Shown: positions 29,037 to 38,403, counted from the stretch's first letter. The stretch is 50,526 bases of DNA from Betaproteobacteria bacterium (GCA_013289985.1 JABCYW010000030.1:1-50526); one strand, 5' to 3'. The notes: generated by a model not told the origin, from the sequence alone. Made by a program: numbers and translations.

Positions 29037-29174
29037 CGGAGAGTCGCGCTGCATGGGCGCGGCTTCTACCGTCGACCCATTCCAGCACATCTGCTTACAT
29101 CCGTGTGCGGCGCGCGTCGCACGCGGCGGGACGATGCGTGATCTATGCCCGCCTATCCGATCCGTGCATCGGAC

Positions 29175-29585
29175 TCAGCCGCCGGCCGTCTGTTCGATCT
29201 CGGCGAGGAACGCGGCGGCGAGCGCCTCGAAGTCGTCGGCGTTCAGCGCGACGCGCTCGCCGATGTCCAGCCGTAGCATCCCCCCGTCCGCGTCGTGGCG
29301 GATCGCCGGATCGGCGGTGAGAACGCCGCCGTGCGCCAGCAACGCGTCGGCGAGCAGGCGCACCTCGGCGCCTGCGGGGGTGGACGCGCGCTCGCGAAAG
29401 CGCGCGTCGAGCACGACCAGCAGGTTGTTGAAGAACGCCGGCTCGAAGGCGGCCAGTGCCGCGTCGATGCGCGTCAGGCTCATGCCCGAGGCCTTGGACG
29501 CGGCGCCCACGAGGTTGCGGTAGGCGCGGATCTGCGCGGCGATCTCGTCGCGCGCCGCCTGGACGGATGCGTCGGCAGCGGACAT
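29175..29585 (-). CDS. Hypothetical helical protein, 136 aa
   Basis: Unrecognised soluble, mainly helical protein (ARDEIAAQIRAYRNLVGAA, then FFNNLLVVLDARFRERAS) without Cys, signal peptide or membrane span. Its ATG lies 3 nt after the stop of the DUF1801 gene, so it is the last gene of a three-gene operon starting with the Bug-type binding protein. Nothing in its sequence suggests a role in transport. Confidence 0.7.
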   Translation of the reverse strand: MSAADASVQAARDEIAAQIRAYRNLVGAASKASGMSLTRIDAALAAFEPAFFNNLLVVLDARFRERASTPAGAEVRLLADALLAHGGVLTADPAIRHDADGGMLRLDIGERVALNADDFEALAAAFLAEIEQTAGG

Positions 29586-29588
29586 GGG

Positions 29589-30056
29589 TCAGGCCTTCGC
29601 CGAGGCGGGACGGCGCGGCCGCTGCTTCTCGACCTCCGCCTTGATGACGGTGGACAGCGGCGCCGCGGCCGCCAGCGCCTCGCGGTGCGGCGCGATGGCC
29701 TGCGCGACGAGGGCGGCCACGGCGGGGGAATCGAGATCGGCGGGCGTCTTCAGGCGGATGCCGCGCACCTGCTTGCCGTCGCCTTCGAGCAGGCCCTGCG
29801 GGTCGTCCAGGCTCGCGCCGTCGAGGAAGAACAGCGTGACCCACCTCGGGTAGCCGGCGATGGAGATGAACGACTCGCGCGTGCGGTCGGTGGGACCGAT
29901 GCCGAAGACCAGCGCGTTGTAGTTGTCGAACACCATCTCCACGCCGCGCGGGAAGTGCGCGCGCAGGCGCTGGCGCGCGTCGCGCAGCTGCGCCGCGATC
30001 GCCGGCGTGTACTTGTCCACGAAGGCGGCGATGCGGTGTTCGACGGCGTCGGCCAT
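29589..30056 (-). CDS. DUF1801 domain protein, 155 aa
   Basis: Small soluble protein of the DUF1801/YdhG-like group. The central motif ending in FDNYNALVFGIG, followed by ISIAGYPRWVTLFFLDGASL, is typical of the family, whose members include a frataxin-like fold (YdhG, proposed iron chaperone). The C-terminus is basic and Pro/Arg-rich. The start codon lies 1 nt after the stop of the Bug-type protein gene and it is followed at 3 nt by the next gene, so all three are co-translated from one message. Its biochemical role is not known. Confidence 0.75.
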   Translation of the reverse strand: MADAVEHRIAAFVDKYTPAIAAQLRDARQRLRAHFPRGVEMVFDNYNALVFGIGPTDRTRESFISIAGYPRWVTLFFLDGASLDDPQGLLEGDGKQVRGIRLKTPADLDSPAVAALVAQAIAPHREALAAAAPLSTVIKAEVEKQRPRRPASAKA

Positions 30057-30057
30057 G

Positions 30058-31059
30058 TCAATCGAGCGAGAGCTGCCGTTCCTTGATCAGCGCGTGCCAG
30101 AAGGCGGTCTCCTTCTGGATGAACGCCGCCAGCGCCGGGCCGTCGGTGGGCGCCACCTCGAGGCCGAAGGCTTCCAGGCGGGCCTTGACGTCGGGCGCGA
30201 GGATGGCCTTGCGCATCTCGGCGCTCAAGCGCGCGGCGATGTCCGGCGGCGTGCCCTTGGGCGCGAACAGGCCCTGCCAGGCGATGGCCTCGAAGTCCTT
30301 CAGCGGGCCGTTGCCGCCCACCTCCGACAGCGTGGGCACGTCGGGCAGCAGCGCGATGCGGTGCCTGGACATGACGGCCAGCGCCTTCAGCTTGCCGCCG
30401 CGGATCTGGGCCAGGCCGGCGGCGGTGTCCACCACCATGATGGGCACCTGGCCGCTCATCACGTCCTGCATGGCCGGCGCGGTGCCGCGGTAGGGCACGT
30501 GCACGATGAAGCTGCCGGTGCGCTGCTTGAGCAGCTCCATCGCGAGATGGTGCGGGCTGCCGGCGCCCGGCGACGCGTAGCTGTACTTGCCGGGGCTGCG
30601 CTTGACCGCCTCGAGGAACTGCGCCGCGCTGGTGAAGCCGGCGTTCGGATTGACCACCAGCAGCAGCGGGAAGCTGGCCATGAAGCCCAGCGGCACGAAG
30701 TCGGCCGGGCTGTACGGCAGCGTCTTGTACAGCGCGGTGTGGAACACCATGGCGCCGTTGTCGCCGGTGAGCAGGGTGTAGCCGTCGCCGGGCTGCTTGG
30801 AGGCCGCCTCGGTGCCGATGATGCCGGCCGCGCCGGGGCGGTTGTCCACGACGATGGTCTGGCCCATCTGCCGGCCCATCTGCGGGGCGAGCTGGCGCGC
30901 GAGGAAATCGGAGCCGCCGGCGGCCGGGTAGGCCACGATCCAGCGCAGGGCGTGGTTCGGATAGGGATCGGCTGCGCGGGCGGAAGGGCTCAGCAGCGCG
31001 GCGGAAGGGCCGAGGGTGCCGGCGGCGAGCGCGAGCAGGGAGCGGCGTTGCAACGTCAT
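30058..31059 (-). CDS. Bug-type (TctC) periplasmic solute-binding protein
   Basis: Extracytoplasmic binding protein of the tripartite tricarboxylate transporter group, which is greatly expanded in Burkholderiales. The 333-residue protein starts MTLQRRSLLALAAGT with a signal peptide ending ARA, followed by the standard opening NHALRWIVAYPAAGGSDFLAR and the VDNRPGAAGIIGTEAA segment. The membrane subunits TctA and TctB are not encoded nearby, so it is an orphan, as is common for Bug proteins. Two small unrelated genes follow in the same operon. The ligand is probably a carboxylate but cannot be predicted. Confidence 0.92.
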   Translation of the reverse strand: MTLQRRSLLALAAGTLGPSAALLSPSARAADPYPNHALRWIVAYPAAGGSDFLARQLAPQMGRQMGQTIVVDNRPGAAGIIGTEAASKQPGDGYTLLTGDNGAMVFHTALYKTLPYSPADFVPLGFMASFPLLLVVNPNAGFTSAAQFLEAVKRSPGKYSYASPGAGSPHHLAMELLKQRTGSFIVHVPYRGTAPAMQDVMSGQVPIMVVDTAAGLAQIRGGKLKALAVMSRHRIALLPDVPTLSEVGGNGPLKDFEAIAWQGLFAPKGTPPDIAARLSAEMRKAILAPDVKARLEAFGLEVAPTDGPALAAFIQKETAFWHALIKERQLSLD

Positions 31060-31200
31060 CGTGGGGTGATCCGGCGAAGGGGCGGTTGGGGCTATCCGAA
31101 GGTCGCGCCGGCGGGCGCGGCGTGCAACACAATACCGCATCGTGCGGCCTCCTCGAACCCGGAGCGGCCCGCATCCGCCAACGTTCCTCGCCGCCGCGCC

Positions 31201-31674
31201 ATGCCCGTCTTCCATCCCCTCGAATCGCCCGCCTTCCGGCCCGCCTGCGAACTGTGCCGCGAGGCCGGCGGCGTGCTGGTGTTCCAGTCGGTCCAGTGGC
31301 GCGTGATCCGCGCCGAGGACGCCGCGTTCCCGGCCTTCTACCGCGTCGTCTGGCGCGCGCACGTGGCCGAATGGAGCGACCTGTCGCTGGCCGAGCAGGC
31401 GGCGCTGATGGGCGTGGTGGGCGCCGTCGAACGCGTGCTGCGCGACGCGCTGCAACCCACCAAGATCAACCTCGCCAGCCTGGGCAACGTGGTGCCGCAC
31501 CTGCACTGGCACGTGATCGCCCGCTTCGACTGGGACAGCCACTTCCCCGCGCCCGTGTGGGCGGCGCCCGCGCGCGAGGTCGCGCCCGCGCCCGCCGCGC
31601 GCCTGCGCACGGGCCTGCCCGAGCTCGACGCGCGCGTGGCGCGCGCCGTGGCGGCGCTGGCGCCCGCCGCCTGA
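31201..31674 (+). CDS. HIT-family hydrolase
   Basis: Histidine-triad nucleotide hydrolase or transferase of 157 residues. The triad motif HLHWHVIARF places His100, His102 and His104 in the active site. The N-terminus contains CELC (about 16-19), which occurs in zinc-binding HIT proteins, but the other ligands are not clear. ATG 31201 was chosen because conserved sequence starts there. It diverges from the Bug operon across 141 nt. Likely substrates are dinucleoside polyphosphates or nucleoside phosphoramidates. Confidence 0.88.
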   Translation: MPVFHPLESPAFRPACELCREAGGVLVFQSVQWRVIRAEDAAFPAFYRVVWRAHVAEWSDLSLAEQAALMGVVGAVERVLRDALQPTKINLASLGNVVPHLHWHVIARFDWDSHFPAPVWAAPAREVAPAPAARLRTGLPELDARVARAVAALAPAA

Positions 31675-31890
31675 GGACGCGGACGCGGGCGCGCCGGCAT
31701 CGTCGCCCGGTGAAATCGTGCCGCGAAAGGCGCGGCATCCGTGAAGTCATCGATAGGCCGCGGGAGCGGCCGCCGCTACCATGGACGGGCGGAAACGAGG
31801 GCGGACAGCCCCGTCCGCGCACGGCAGTGCGTCATGGGGAGCCACGAGGGGCAGAAGAGTCCCGCATCCGGATCGATGGGTGAGCAAGCG

Positions 31891-32337
31891 ATGGATACCA
31901 CGTTGACCAAAGCCGGGTTGCGCGAAGCGACCCGGGCCGACCTGGCCGGGATCTGGCGGGTGCGCTACGCCGTGGTCGAGAACACGCTGGAGCCGGGCCG
32001 CATCGAGGACGACGAGGTCATCTCGCAACTGGAGGCCAGCGGCCGCGGCTGGGTGGTGGAGGAGGACGGCGAGATCGTCGCCTTCGCCATCGGCGACGCC
32101 AAGGGCGCCAACGTCTGGGCGCTGTTCGTCGACCCGCGCGCCGAGGGGCGCGGCTACGGTTCGCTGCTGCACGACACCATGGTGGAGTGGCTGTGGACCA
32201 ACGGGCTCGACACGCTGTGGCTCAGCACCGGGGCCGACACGAAGGCACGCGGCTTCTACGAGCGCCGCGGCTGGCACTGCACCGGCAATCCCGTCCGCAG
32301 CCAGGTGCGGCTCGAGCTGACCAACGCCTGGTCGTAA
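31891..32337 (+). CDS. GNAT-family N-acetyltransferase
   Basis: Acetyl-CoA-dependent N-acetyltransferase of 148 residues; substrate unknown. The GNAT core starts at LREATRADLAGIWRVRY, with strand 4 as VWALFVDPRAEGRGYGSLLH holding the acetyl-CoA pyrophosphate loop (R-G-x-G-Y/x-G), and ends with ARGFYERRGWHCTG. ATG 31891 has a GGTGAG upstream; an ATG at 31876 would add five residues. It is convergent with the next gene, leaving 4 nt between stop codons. Confidence 0.9.
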   Translation: MDTTLTKAGLREATRADLAGIWRVRYAVVENTLEPGRIEDDEVISQLEASGRGWVVEEDGEIVAFAIGDAKGANVWALFVDPRAEGRGYGSLLHDTMVEWLWTNGLDTLWLSTGADTKARGFYERRGWHCTGNPVRSQVRLELTNAWS

Positions 32338-32341
32338 CGCC

Positions 32342-33619
32342 TCAGCGGCCCTTCTTCCTGTTGCCGGCCGCCGTCGGCGCCGCCGGCAGGGCGCCGTCGC
32401 ACAGGGTCAGCACCTTCAACGTGGGCGAGGCCGGGAAGCCGGTGGCGATCGGCGTGGCCGGGCGCGCGTCGAAGGCAATGCGGCAGCCGTCCGGCGACAC
32501 CGCCACGGCCTGCGACATCGCGCAGCCGTCGGCGCCCGCGGCCTGCCCCGGCGCCGGCCGCGCCGTGCACCAGATGCGCCGGCTCCGCTCGCCCTGCACC
32601 AGGTACAGGCCGCCTCCGTTGGCCGCCGCGCCCGGCTGGATCACCAGGTCGCCGGCGCGCGTGGCGATCATCTCGGCCGGCGCGGGCGCGCCGAGCGCGT
32701 CGAGCTGGCGCGTCAGGCCGGGGGGAATCGGATGACGGGCGAGCCTGCCGTCGAGATCCATCGTGAGCAGCGGCACGTCGCGCGGGGGATCCAGCGCGCG
32801 GTCGTGGACGCCGGGTGCGAGCTGGTAGGCGTTGCGGAACGGCAGCCAGCGCACGTCGTGCGAGATGTCGTTGATGCCCAGCGCCAGCGCCACCTTCTTC
32901 CTGGGCGTGACCAGCGTCGGGCCGATGGGATGGCCGTTGTCGTCCAGCGTGCCCCATGCCAGCGTGCCGTGCTCGGGCTGGAGGTAGCGCACCGGCTTCT
33001 TGCTGGCCAGCAGGTCGCGTACGCCGAGGTCCTCCGGCGCCGGCTTCACGCAGGCCGCCGGGTGCCAGCCGGCCTTGAATTCGGCCGGGGCCGGCGAGAG
33101 CTTGCGCGCGGCCGGATCCCACACCTGGAACTGCTGCACCGACGGCGCGGCATGCGAGCCGACCGCGAAGCGCGACTCGAGGTCGCCCGTCTCCAGGCTC
33201 ACCAGCCTGTAGCCCGGGTTGGTGCAGTCTACGAAGCCGCGCGCCACCAGCACGCTGCTGCGGCGCGAGGGCACGTCGTAGGCGACGATCCTGCGCACCA
33301 TCCACGGTGCCTTGGCGTCGGGATCGGCGAAGGTGGTGATGGCCAGCGTGTCGTCGTCGAGCCAGGCGAAGCGGCCGGCCATCTGCACGATCACCGGCAC
33401 GCCGGTTTCCTGGATCTCGACCGGGGCGTCCACCGGCGCGCTCCCGACGGTCGTGGTGCGGGCCGGCGGCGCCGCGGCCGGGCGGGTCGAGGACGGGGCG
33501 ACGGCGGGGCAATCGCCGTCCGTGTAGACCGTCGTGCCCTGCGGACCCGCGCACTTCTGCATGTCCGCGAACGCCGAGGTCGACAGGGCCAGGGCAAGGA
33601 GCGGGGCGAGACGATTCAT
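32342..33619 (-). CDS. Secreted protein with DUF4124-like N-terminus, 425 aa
   Basis: Exported protein of unknown function. A signal peptide (MNRLAPLLALALSTSAFA) is followed by KCAGPQGTTVYTDGDCP, which resembles the DUF4124 domain common in betaproteobacterial exported proteins. A Pro/Ala/Thr linker follows, then a long beta-rich part with repeated short strands (FAWLDDDTLAITTFADPD; LLTMDLDGRLARH; AVAVSPDGCRIAFDARP) suggesting a WD40/TolB-like propeller. The C-terminus is basic. ATG 33619 is used since it begins the signal peptide. Confidence 0.7.
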   Translation of the reverse strand: MNRLAPLLALALSTSAFADMQKCAGPQGTTVYTDGDCPAVAPSSTRPAAAPPARTTTVGSAPVDAPVEIQETGVPVIVQMAGRFAWLDDDTLAITTFADPDAKAPWMVRRIVAYDVPSRRSSVLVARGFVDCTNPGYRLVSLETGDLESRFAVGSHAAPSVQQFQVWDPAARKLSPAPAEFKAGWHPAACVKPAPEDLGVRDLLASKKPVRYLQPEHGTLAWGTLDDNGHPIGPTLVTPRKKVALALGINDISHDVRWLPFRNAYQLAPGVHDRALDPPRDVPLLTMDLDGRLARHPIPPGLTRQLDALGAPAPAEMIATRAGDLVIQPGAAANGGGLYLVQGERSRRIWCTARPAPGQAAGADGCAMSQAVAVSPDGCRIAFDARPATPIATGFPASPTLKVLTLCDGALPAAPTAAGNRKKGR

Positions 33620-33749
33620 GGAGCGGACGGAAGACTTGACGCCCCGCATTTTCACAAATCGTTACGCCGATGCCACCCCCGTTCGGGGGAGTCGTTGCCC
33701 GCAGGCCCGATCCGCCGGGCCACGCCCGGGTAAACGCTAAACTGGCGGG

Positions 33750-34163
33750 ATGTCCGCCTCCCGCTCCGTTCATCGCACTCCCGTGTCCGTCACGGTGCAC
33801 CAGCAGTCGCGCGCGCTCGAGATCGAGTTCGACGACGGCCGGCGCTTCCGCATCCCGTTCGAGCTGATGCGCGTGTATTCGCCCTCGGCCGAGGTGCAGG
33901 GGCACGGGCCGGGCCAGGAGACGCTGCAGACCGGCAAGCGCGACGTCGTCATCGACGCCATCGAGCCGGTGGGGCACTACGCCGTCAAGCCCACGTTCTC
34001 CGACGGCCACGACACCGGCCTGTACACCTGGGACTTCCTGTACCGCCTGGGTTCGCAGCAGGACGAACTCCTCGCGCAATACCTCGAGCGCCTGGCGCAG
34101 GCCGGGCTCGATCGCGACGCCGACATGGCCAGGCCGGCCGGCGGCGCCTGCCACTCGCACTGA
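33750..34163 (+). CDS. DUF971 (GBBH-like N-terminal) protein
   Basis: Small protein of 137 residues containing the DUF971 domain, also found at the N-terminus of gamma-butyrobetaine hydroxylases, where it binds zinc. Core strands [20 protein letters not shown] and the [10 protein letters not shown] segment are typical. The C-terminus GGACHSH could bind a metal. The gene lies 13 nt before ubiE, an arrangement I recall from other betaproteobacteria, which suggests a link to quinone or iron-sulfur metabolism. A TAAACT -10-like element ends 6 nt before the ATG, leaving almost no leader. Confidence 0.88.
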   Translation: MSASRSVHRTPVSVTVHQQSRALEIEFDDGRRFRIPFELMRVYSPSAEVQGHGPGQETLQTGKRDVVIDAIEPVGHYAVKPTFSDGHDTGLYTWDFLYRLGSQQDELLAQYLERLAQAGLDRDADMARPAGGACHSH

Positions 34164-34176
34164 AAAGAGACCATCC

Positions 34177-34908
34177 ATGACCCAGACCCACTTCGGCTAC
34201 GAGACGGTCGACGAGAACGAGAAGGCCACCCGCGTGCGCGGCGTGTTCGACTCCGTCGCGAAGAAGTACGACGTGATGAACGACCTCATGTCGGGCGGCA
34301 TGCATCGCGCGTGGAAGAAGTACACCGTGGCGGTGGCCAACCTGAAGGCCGGCGACAAGGCGCTGGACATCGCGGGCGGCACCGGCGACCTGGCGCGCGC
34401 GTTCGCCAAGCGCGTCGGCCCCACCGGCGTGGTGGTGCACACCGACATCAACGAGGCGATGCTGCGCGTCGGGCGCGACCGCCTCCTCGACGAGGGCCTG
34501 GTGCTGCCAACGTCCATCTGCGACGCCGAGAAGCTGCCGTTTCCCGCCGGCCAGTTCGACCTGGTGAGCGTGGCCTTCGGCCTGCGCAACATGACCCACA
34601 AGGATCTCGCGCTGGCCGAGATGAACCGCGTGCTGCGCCCGGGCGGCCGCCTGCTGGTCCTGGAGTTCTCGAAGATCGCCGCGCCGCTGCAGAAGGCCTA
34701 CGACTGGTACTCGTTCAACGTGCTGCCCAAGGTGGGCCAGCTGGTGGCCGGCGACGCCGAGAGCTACCGCTACCTGGCCGAGTCCATCCGCATGCATCCC
34801 GACCAGGCCACGCTCAAGGCGATGATGAAGACGGCCGGCTTCGGCCATGTCGACGTGCACAACATGGCCGGCGGCGCGGTCGCCCTCCACGTCGGCATCA
34901 AGTGCTGA
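34177..34908 (+). CDS. ubiE: Ubiquinone/menaquinone biosynthesis C-methyltransferase
   Basis: SAM-dependent C-methyltransferase that methylates the 2-polyprenyl-6-methoxy-benzoquinol intermediate in ubiquinone synthesis (and demethylmenaquinone where that is made). The 243-residue protein has the [16 protein letters not shown] family opening, SAM motif [15 protein letters not shown], and the late motif [16 protein letters not shown]. Length is normal. It follows DUF971 by 13 nt and is cut off from ubiJ-ubiB by galE and a repeat. Confidence 0.97.
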   Translation: MTQTHFGYETVDENEKATRVRGVFDSVAKKYDVMNDLMSGGMHRAWKKYTVAVANLKAGDKALDIAGGTGDLARAFAKRVGPTGVVVHTDINEAMLRVGRDRLLDEGLVLPTSICDAEKLPFPAGQFDLVSVAFGLRNMTHKDLALAEMNRVLRPGGRLLVLEFSKIAAPLQKAYDWYSFNVLPKVGQLVAGDAESYRYLAESIRMHPDQATLKAMMKTAGFGHVDVHNMAGGAVALHVGIKC

Positions 34909-34915
34909 CATTGGA

Positions 34916-35020
34916 CCCCCACGCTCCTCCGTCGCTGCCCCCCGAGGGGGAGCTCGGTTCGGCTCGGGTGCGACCCTCGCTTCCCGAGAGCTTGAACTAG
35001 TCCTGGCGCCTTCGGCGCGT
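34916..35020. repeat. Comamonadaceae-style intergenic repeat with two hairpins
   Basis: This fills the 126 nt between ubiE and galE. It contains a C-rich opening (CCCCCACGCTCCTCCGTCGC) and a hairpin at 34934-34953 (CCCCC/GGGGG with flanking GCT/AGC). After a purine/pyrimidine-mixed middle comes GCGCCTTCGGCGC (35006-35018), a second hairpin. From memory, very similar units recur between genes in Acidovorax, Variovorax and relatives. It may end the ubiE transcript. Confidence 0.65.
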
Positions 35021-35034
35021 CCCAATACACCAAC

Positions 35035-36054
35035 ATGCCAACGATTCTCCTCACGGGCGCGACCGGCTACATCGCCTCCCACACCTGGCTGGAACTGCTG
35101 GCCGCCGGCTACGACGTGGTCGGTCTCGATGATTTCTCCAACAGCTCGCCCGAGGTGCTCAACCGCCTCGAGCAGCTGTCAGGCAAGCCGCCGGTGTTCG
35201 AGCGCGCCAGCGTCTGCGACGCCGACGCGATGCACGCCGTCTTCGGGCGCCACCGCATCGACGCCGTGGTGCATTTCGCGGCCTTCAAGGCGGTGGGCGA
35301 GTCGGTGCAGCAGCCGTTGCGCTACTACGCCAACAACATCGGCGGCCTGCTCACGCTGGCCCAGGCGATGCGCGCGCATGGCGTCAACCGCATCGTCTTC
35401 AGCTCGAGTGCCACCGTCTACGGCAAGCCAGGGACGCTGCCCATCCGCGAGGACGCGGCCACCGGCGCCACCAATCCGTACGGCGAGACCAAGCTGATCG
35501 GCGAGAAGATCCTGCGCGACATGGCCGCGGCCGAGGCCGGCTGGCAGTCGGGCATCCTGCGCTACTTCAACCCGGTGGGCGCGCACGAGAGCGGCCGCAT
35601 CGGCGAGGATCCGCGCGGCGTGCCCAACAACCTGATGCCCTACGTGGCCCAGGTGGCCGTGGGCCGGCGCGCGCGCCTGTCCGTCTTCGGCGGCGACTAC
35701 GACACGCCCGACGGCACCGGCGTGCGCGACTACATCCACGTGGTGGACCTGGCACAGGGCCACGTGGCCGCGCTGAACCGGCTGCTGGCTACGCCCGGCT
35801 CGCTGCTGGTCAACCTCGGCACCGGCCGCGGCTACAGCGTGCTTGAGCTGATCGCGGCGTACGAGGGCGCCAGCGGGCGTCCCGTGCCCTACGACGTGGT
35901 GGCGCGCCGCGCCGGCGACATCGACAGCTGCTGGGCCGACCCGGCGCTCGCGCTGGCCGAGCTGGGCTGGAGGGCGACGCGCGACCTCGGCGCGATGTGC
36001 GCGGACAGCTGGCGCTGGCAGTCGCTGAACCCGAACGGATTCGACGCGTGCTGA
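35035..36054 (+). CDS. galE: UDP-glucose 4-epimerase
   Basis: Interconverts UDP-glucose and UDP-galactose for envelope polysaccharides. The 339-residue extended short-chain dehydrogenase has the NAD-binding loop TGATGYIASH, the catalytic Ser/Thr segment FSSSATVYG, and the Tyr149/Lys153 pair in NPYGETK. The sugar-nucleotide region has NLMPYVAQVA and the YIHVVDLA strand. The glycine motif reads GxxGxxA instead of the usual GxxGxxG, a modest deviation. The gene lies between ubiE and ubiJ, which are normally close, and is preceded by a repeat, so it may have been inserted there. Confidence 0.93.
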   Translation: MPTILLTGATGYIASHTWLELLAAGYDVVGLDDFSNSSPEVLNRLEQLSGKPPVFERASVCDADAMHAVFGRHRIDAVVHFAAFKAVGESVQQPLRYYANNIGGLLTLAQAMRAHGVNRIVFSSSATVYGKPGTLPIREDAATGATNPYGETKLIGEKILRDMAAAEAGWQSGILRYFNPVGAHESGRIGEDPRGVPNNLMPYVAQVAVGRRARLSVFGGDYDTPDGTGVRDYIHVVDLAQGHVAALNRLLATPGSLLVNLGTGRGYSVLELIAAYEGASGRPVPYDVVARRAGDIDSCWADPALALAELGWRATRDLGAMCADSWRWQSLNPNGFDAC

Positions 36055-36082
36055 ATCGGCGTGCCGGCACCGGAGCGACACC

Positions 36083-36088
36083 TACAAT
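36083..36088 (+). promoter_or_regulatory. Possible -10 element for ubiJ-ubiB
   Basis: TACAAT ends 7 nt before the ubiJ ATG, downstream of the galE stop. No good -35 is seen, and transcription from here would give an almost leaderless message. Tentative. Confidence 0.35.
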
Positions 36089-36095
36089 CGCCCCC

Positions 36096-36635
36096 ATGGA
36101 CTTGCCTTTCCAGGATCTGTGGCTTCCCGCCGTGCGCAACCGCATGGTGCTGTTCGCCAACCACGTGCTCACGGGCTGCCCGCCCGCGGTCGAGCGCCTG
36201 CGTGCGCATGCGGGCAAGGCCGTCCGCGTCGACGTGAGCGGCTGGCCGGGCCTGATCCCGGTGCCGCCGCCGCTCACGCTGCGCGTCACGCCGGCCGGCC
36301 TGTTCGAGGCCGTGGAGACCGCCGAGGAGGCGGGCGTCGCGCCCGACCTGAACGTGCGCATCGACGCGTCCGAGCCCACCAAGGCGGCAGGCAACGTGTT
36401 CAAGGGCGGCCTGCCGCCGATGTCCATCGAGGGCGACGGCGCGCTGGCGGCCGACGTCAACTGGATCGCCCAGAACGTGCGCTGGGACCCGGCGGCCGAC
36501 GCCGAGCGCTTCTTCGGCCCGACCGTGGCCGAGGGCGTCAGCCGCGCCAGCGCCCAGTTCGCCCAGGCCGCCGACGTGGCCAAGAAGGCGATGGGGCAGA
36601 TGTTGGACATGCTGCAGGCGCGCAACAAGCCTTGA
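36096..36635 (+). CDS. ubiJ: Ubiquinone biosynthesis accessory factor UbiJ (SCP2 domain)
   Basis: Lipid-binding accessory protein of the soluble Ubi complex, thought to hold hydrophobic ubiquinone intermediates. The 179-residue protein starts MDLPFQDLWLPAVRN and has an SCP2-like body (LRVTPAGLFEAVE, VRIDASEPTKAAGNVFKG) and a C-terminal amphipathic helix (SAQFAQAADVAKKAMG). It has no signal peptide, as expected. It is followed 55 nt later by ubiB, the usual partner. ATG 36096 begins the conserved sequence. Confidence 0.88.
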   Translation: MDLPFQDLWLPAVRNRMVLFANHVLTGCPPAVERLRAHAGKAVRVDVSGWPGLIPVPPPLTLRVTPAGLFEAVETAEEAGVAPDLNVRIDASEPTKAAGNVFKGGLPPMSIEGDGALAADVNWIAQNVRWDPAADAERFFGPTVAEGVSRASAQFAQAADVAKKAMGQMLDMLQARNKP

Positions 36636-36690
36636 GAACCTGAGCATGGATCTCCCGCAGAGCCGGTCTTCGGCACGTCCGGCCTGAGCG

Positions 36691-38274
36691 ATGCGTCATT
36701 TCGGCCGACTCATCTTCATCGGTTTCACGCTGCTGCGCTTCGGCGTGGACGAGATCGCGCTCGGTCGCGTGCGCCAGCCGTGGCTGCGCCTGCTCGCGCG
36801 CATGATCGCCATCGGCCGCAGCTACGACGAGCCGCGCGGCCCGCGGCTGCGCCAGGCGCTGGAGCGGCTGGGCCCGATCTTCATCAAGTTCGGCCAGGTG
36901 CTGTCCACGCGGCGCGACCTGCTGCCCGCCGACATCGCCGACGAGCTCGCGCTGCTGCAGGATCGCGTGCCGCCGTTCGACGGCGTCGCCGCGCGCGCGC
37001 TGGTGGAGGCGGGGCTGCTCAAGGAGCTCAAGCGCAAGTTCGACGACGTGTTCGAGAGCTTCGACAACACGCCCGTCGCGAGCGCCTCCATCGCCCAGGT
37101 GCACTTCGCCACGCTCAAGGGCGGCCGCGAGGTGGCCGTGAAGGTGCTGCGGCCCAACGTGCTGCAGGCCATCGAGAGCGACCTGGCCATCCTGCACACG
37201 GTGGCGCGCTGGGTGGAGCGCATCAGCGCCGACGGCAAGCGCCTGCGCCCGCGCGACGTGGTCGCCGAGTTCGACATGTACCTGCATGACGAGCTGGACC
37301 TGATCCGCGAGGCGGCCAACGCCGCGCAGCTGCGCCGCAACATGGCCAGCCTGGACCTGATCCTGGTGCCCGAGATGCTGTGGGACTACTGCGCCTCGCG
37401 CGTGATGGTGATGGAGCGCATGAACGGCGTGCCCATCAGCCAGGTGGATCGGCTGCGCCAGGCCGGCGTCGACATCCCCAAGCTGGCTCGCGACGGCGTC
37501 ACCATCTTCTTCACGCAGGTGTTCCGCGACGGCTTCTTCCACGCGGACATGCACCCGGGCAACATCCAGGTGAGCCTGGCGCCCGAGAGCTTCGGGCGCT
37601 ACATCGCGCTCGACTTCGGCATCATCGGCACGCTCACCGAGTCCGACAAGGACTACCTGGCGCAGAACTTCATCGCCTTCTTCCGGCGCGACTACAAGCG
37701 CGTGGCCGAACTGCACATCGAGAGCGGCTGGGTGCCGGCCGACACCCGGCTGGAGGCGCTGGAGAGCGCGGTGCGCACCGTCTGCGAGCCGCACTTCGAC
37801 CGCCCGCTGAAGGACATCTCGCTGGGCCAGGTGCTGCTGCGGCTGTTCCAGACCTCGCGCCGCTTCAACGTCGAGATCCAGCCGCAGCTGGTGCTGCTGC
37901 AGAAGACACTGCTCAACGTGGAGGGCCTGGGCCGCCAGCTGGACCCCGAGCTCGACCTGTGGAGCACGGCGCAGCCCTTCCTCGAGCGCTGGATGAACCA
38001 GCAGGTGGGCTGGCGCGGCTTCGTCGAGCGCCTCAAGGACGAGGCGCCACGCTACGCGCACTACATCCCGGCGCTGCCGCGGCTGGTGCACCAGGCGCTG
38101 GCCATCGCCGCGCACAAGGTCGAGGGCGACGCCGTGCCCGCGTCGGCCGCGCAGGTGGCCGCGCTGCTGAAGGAGCAGCGGCGCACCAACCGGATGCTGC
38201 AGGCGATGCTGTGGGTGGCGGTGGGCTTCGTCGTGGGGCTGTGCGCCGTGCAGCTGTTCGTCCACTTCCGCTGA
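36691..38274 (+). CDS. ubiB: Ubiquinone biosynthesis kinase-like protein UbiB
   Basis: Atypical ABC1/ADCK-family kinase-like ATPase needed for ubiquinone synthesis. The 527-residue protein has the family KxGQ motif [14 protein letters not shown] (Lys66 to Gln69), the Ala-rich nucleotide loop ASIAQVH, the catalytic-lysine strand VAVKVLRPN, the HADMHPGNI motif and the DFG-like IALDFGIIG. Two hydrophobic C-terminal segments anchor it in the membrane ([19 protein letters not shown]). Length is typical. It follows ubiJ directly. Confidence 0.95.
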   Translation: MRHFGRLIFIGFTLLRFGVDEIALGRVRQPWLRLLARMIAIGRSYDEPRGPRLRQALERLGPIFIKFGQVLSTRRDLLPADIADELALLQDRVPPFDGVAARALVEAGLLKELKRKFDDVFESFDNTPVASASIAQVHFATLKGGREVAVKVLRPNVLQAIESDLAILHTVARWVERISADGKRLRPRDVVAEFDMYLHDELDLIREAANAAQLRRNMASLDLILVPEMLWDYCASRVMVMERMNGVPISQVDRLRQAGVDIPKLARDGVTIFFTQVFRDGFFHADMHPGNIQVSLAPESFGRYIALDFGIIGTLTESDKDYLAQNFIAFFRRDYKRVAELHIESGWVPADTRLEALESAVRTVCEPHFDRPLKDISLGQVLLRLFQTSRRFNVEIQPQLVLLQKTLLNVEGLGRQLDPELDLWSTAQPFLERWMNQQVGWRGFVERLKDEAPRYAHYIPALPRLVHQALAIAAHKVEGDAVPASAAQVAALLKEQRRTNRMLQAMLWVAVGFVVGLCAVQLFVHFR

Positions 38275-38403
38275 CCGGGCGGCCGCGACCACGGCGTGCC
38301 GAAGGCAGCTCCCGCCTCGGTTGTTTCGTCACGAAATGCCCTCATATTCAGGGCTCGCGAGCCGTTCCGGCGGGGTTTCCCACCCCGGCCGGTCCGGGCA
38401 ATC

